64,000 nucleotides of DNA, taken from NCBI GenBank assembly GCA_026874595.1, contig CM049310.1, forward strand, positions 52,280,558 through 52,344,557, given 5' to 3'. The notes below the pieces were generated by a model. It worked only from the letters and a program-made list of their open reading frames with translations. It was not told where the DNA came from and ran no database searches. Made by a program: the position numbers and the translations under genes. Below, in pieces: positions 63,961 through 64,000 of the stretch. Numbering within the stretch: position 1 is the first letter of the stretch; each line of letters starts with the position of its first letter. The DNA comes from Sipunculus nudus (taxonomy: Eukaryota; Annelida; Sipuncula; Golfingiida; Sipunculidae).

Positions 63961-64000
63961 AGAATAAATGATGCCAACATCAAACGGTTAGTATCAGAAG
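63961..64000 (+). CDS. Candidate internal exon cut by the window end
   Basis: TTTCTCTTTTTTCAG at 63946-63960 is a near-ideal splice acceptor. The following 40 bases are open in one frame (phase 0), reading RINDANIKRLVSE, while the other two frames stop within a few codons. The peptide is charged and helical in character, but too short to identify. The exon runs off the window, so neither its length nor its product can be judged. Confidence 0.35.

Overview
This is animal nuclear DNA, most likely from a marine mollusc and probably a bivalve. It is AT-rich, full of microsatellites, has no open reading frame beyond about 170 codons, and has none of the dense coding of a prokaryote. The assignment rests on repeat architecture (hairpin-ended elements with GTCC-rich segments and tandem cores, like the 'pearl'/Helentron-derived elements known from bivalves) and is an inference; the species cannot be named from the sequence.

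Layout. 1-2.3 kb: a possible THAP-type first exon at the left edge, a long TA microsatellite, and a broken SAP-like fragment on the minus strand. 2.37-4.9 kb: a short inverted-repeat element followed by a 2.2 kb hairpin-ended element holding six units of a 338 bp repeat (element A). 5-12 kb: mostly unique non-coding sequence with a SINE tail and a tRNA-like relic. 12.7-15 kb: a short TIR element and a second copy of the A family (element B), inserted in a duplicated host repeat whose sister copy preserves the empty site. 15.7-28 kb: two further SINE copies, a G-quadruplex motif, a tandem pair of a small hairpin element, and two solo LTRs of one family, the second splitting a TA array. 30.6-32.2 kb: a third A-family member with different internal sequence (element C). 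32-43 kb: mostly unique sequence, one small secreted-protein-like ORF, and GA and CA/TA/GA microsatellites. 43.5-45.5 kb: a second type of hairpin-ended element with a 280 bp tandem core (element D). 45.5-64 kb: largely unique non-coding sequence with small repeats, and a convincing splice acceptor opening an exon at the right edge.

No complete protein-coding gene can be supported. The coding entries are isolated candidate exons found from start context, splice signals and short motifs, and all have low confidence. They do not form a recognisable pathway. The window is best read as intergenic or large-intron sequence shaped by non-autonomous transposons.

The most interesting material is the pair of hairpin-ended, tandem-core element families. 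They look unrelated overall but share the palindrome GGTGGCGCCACC in their repeat units. The natural empty site for element B is also notable.
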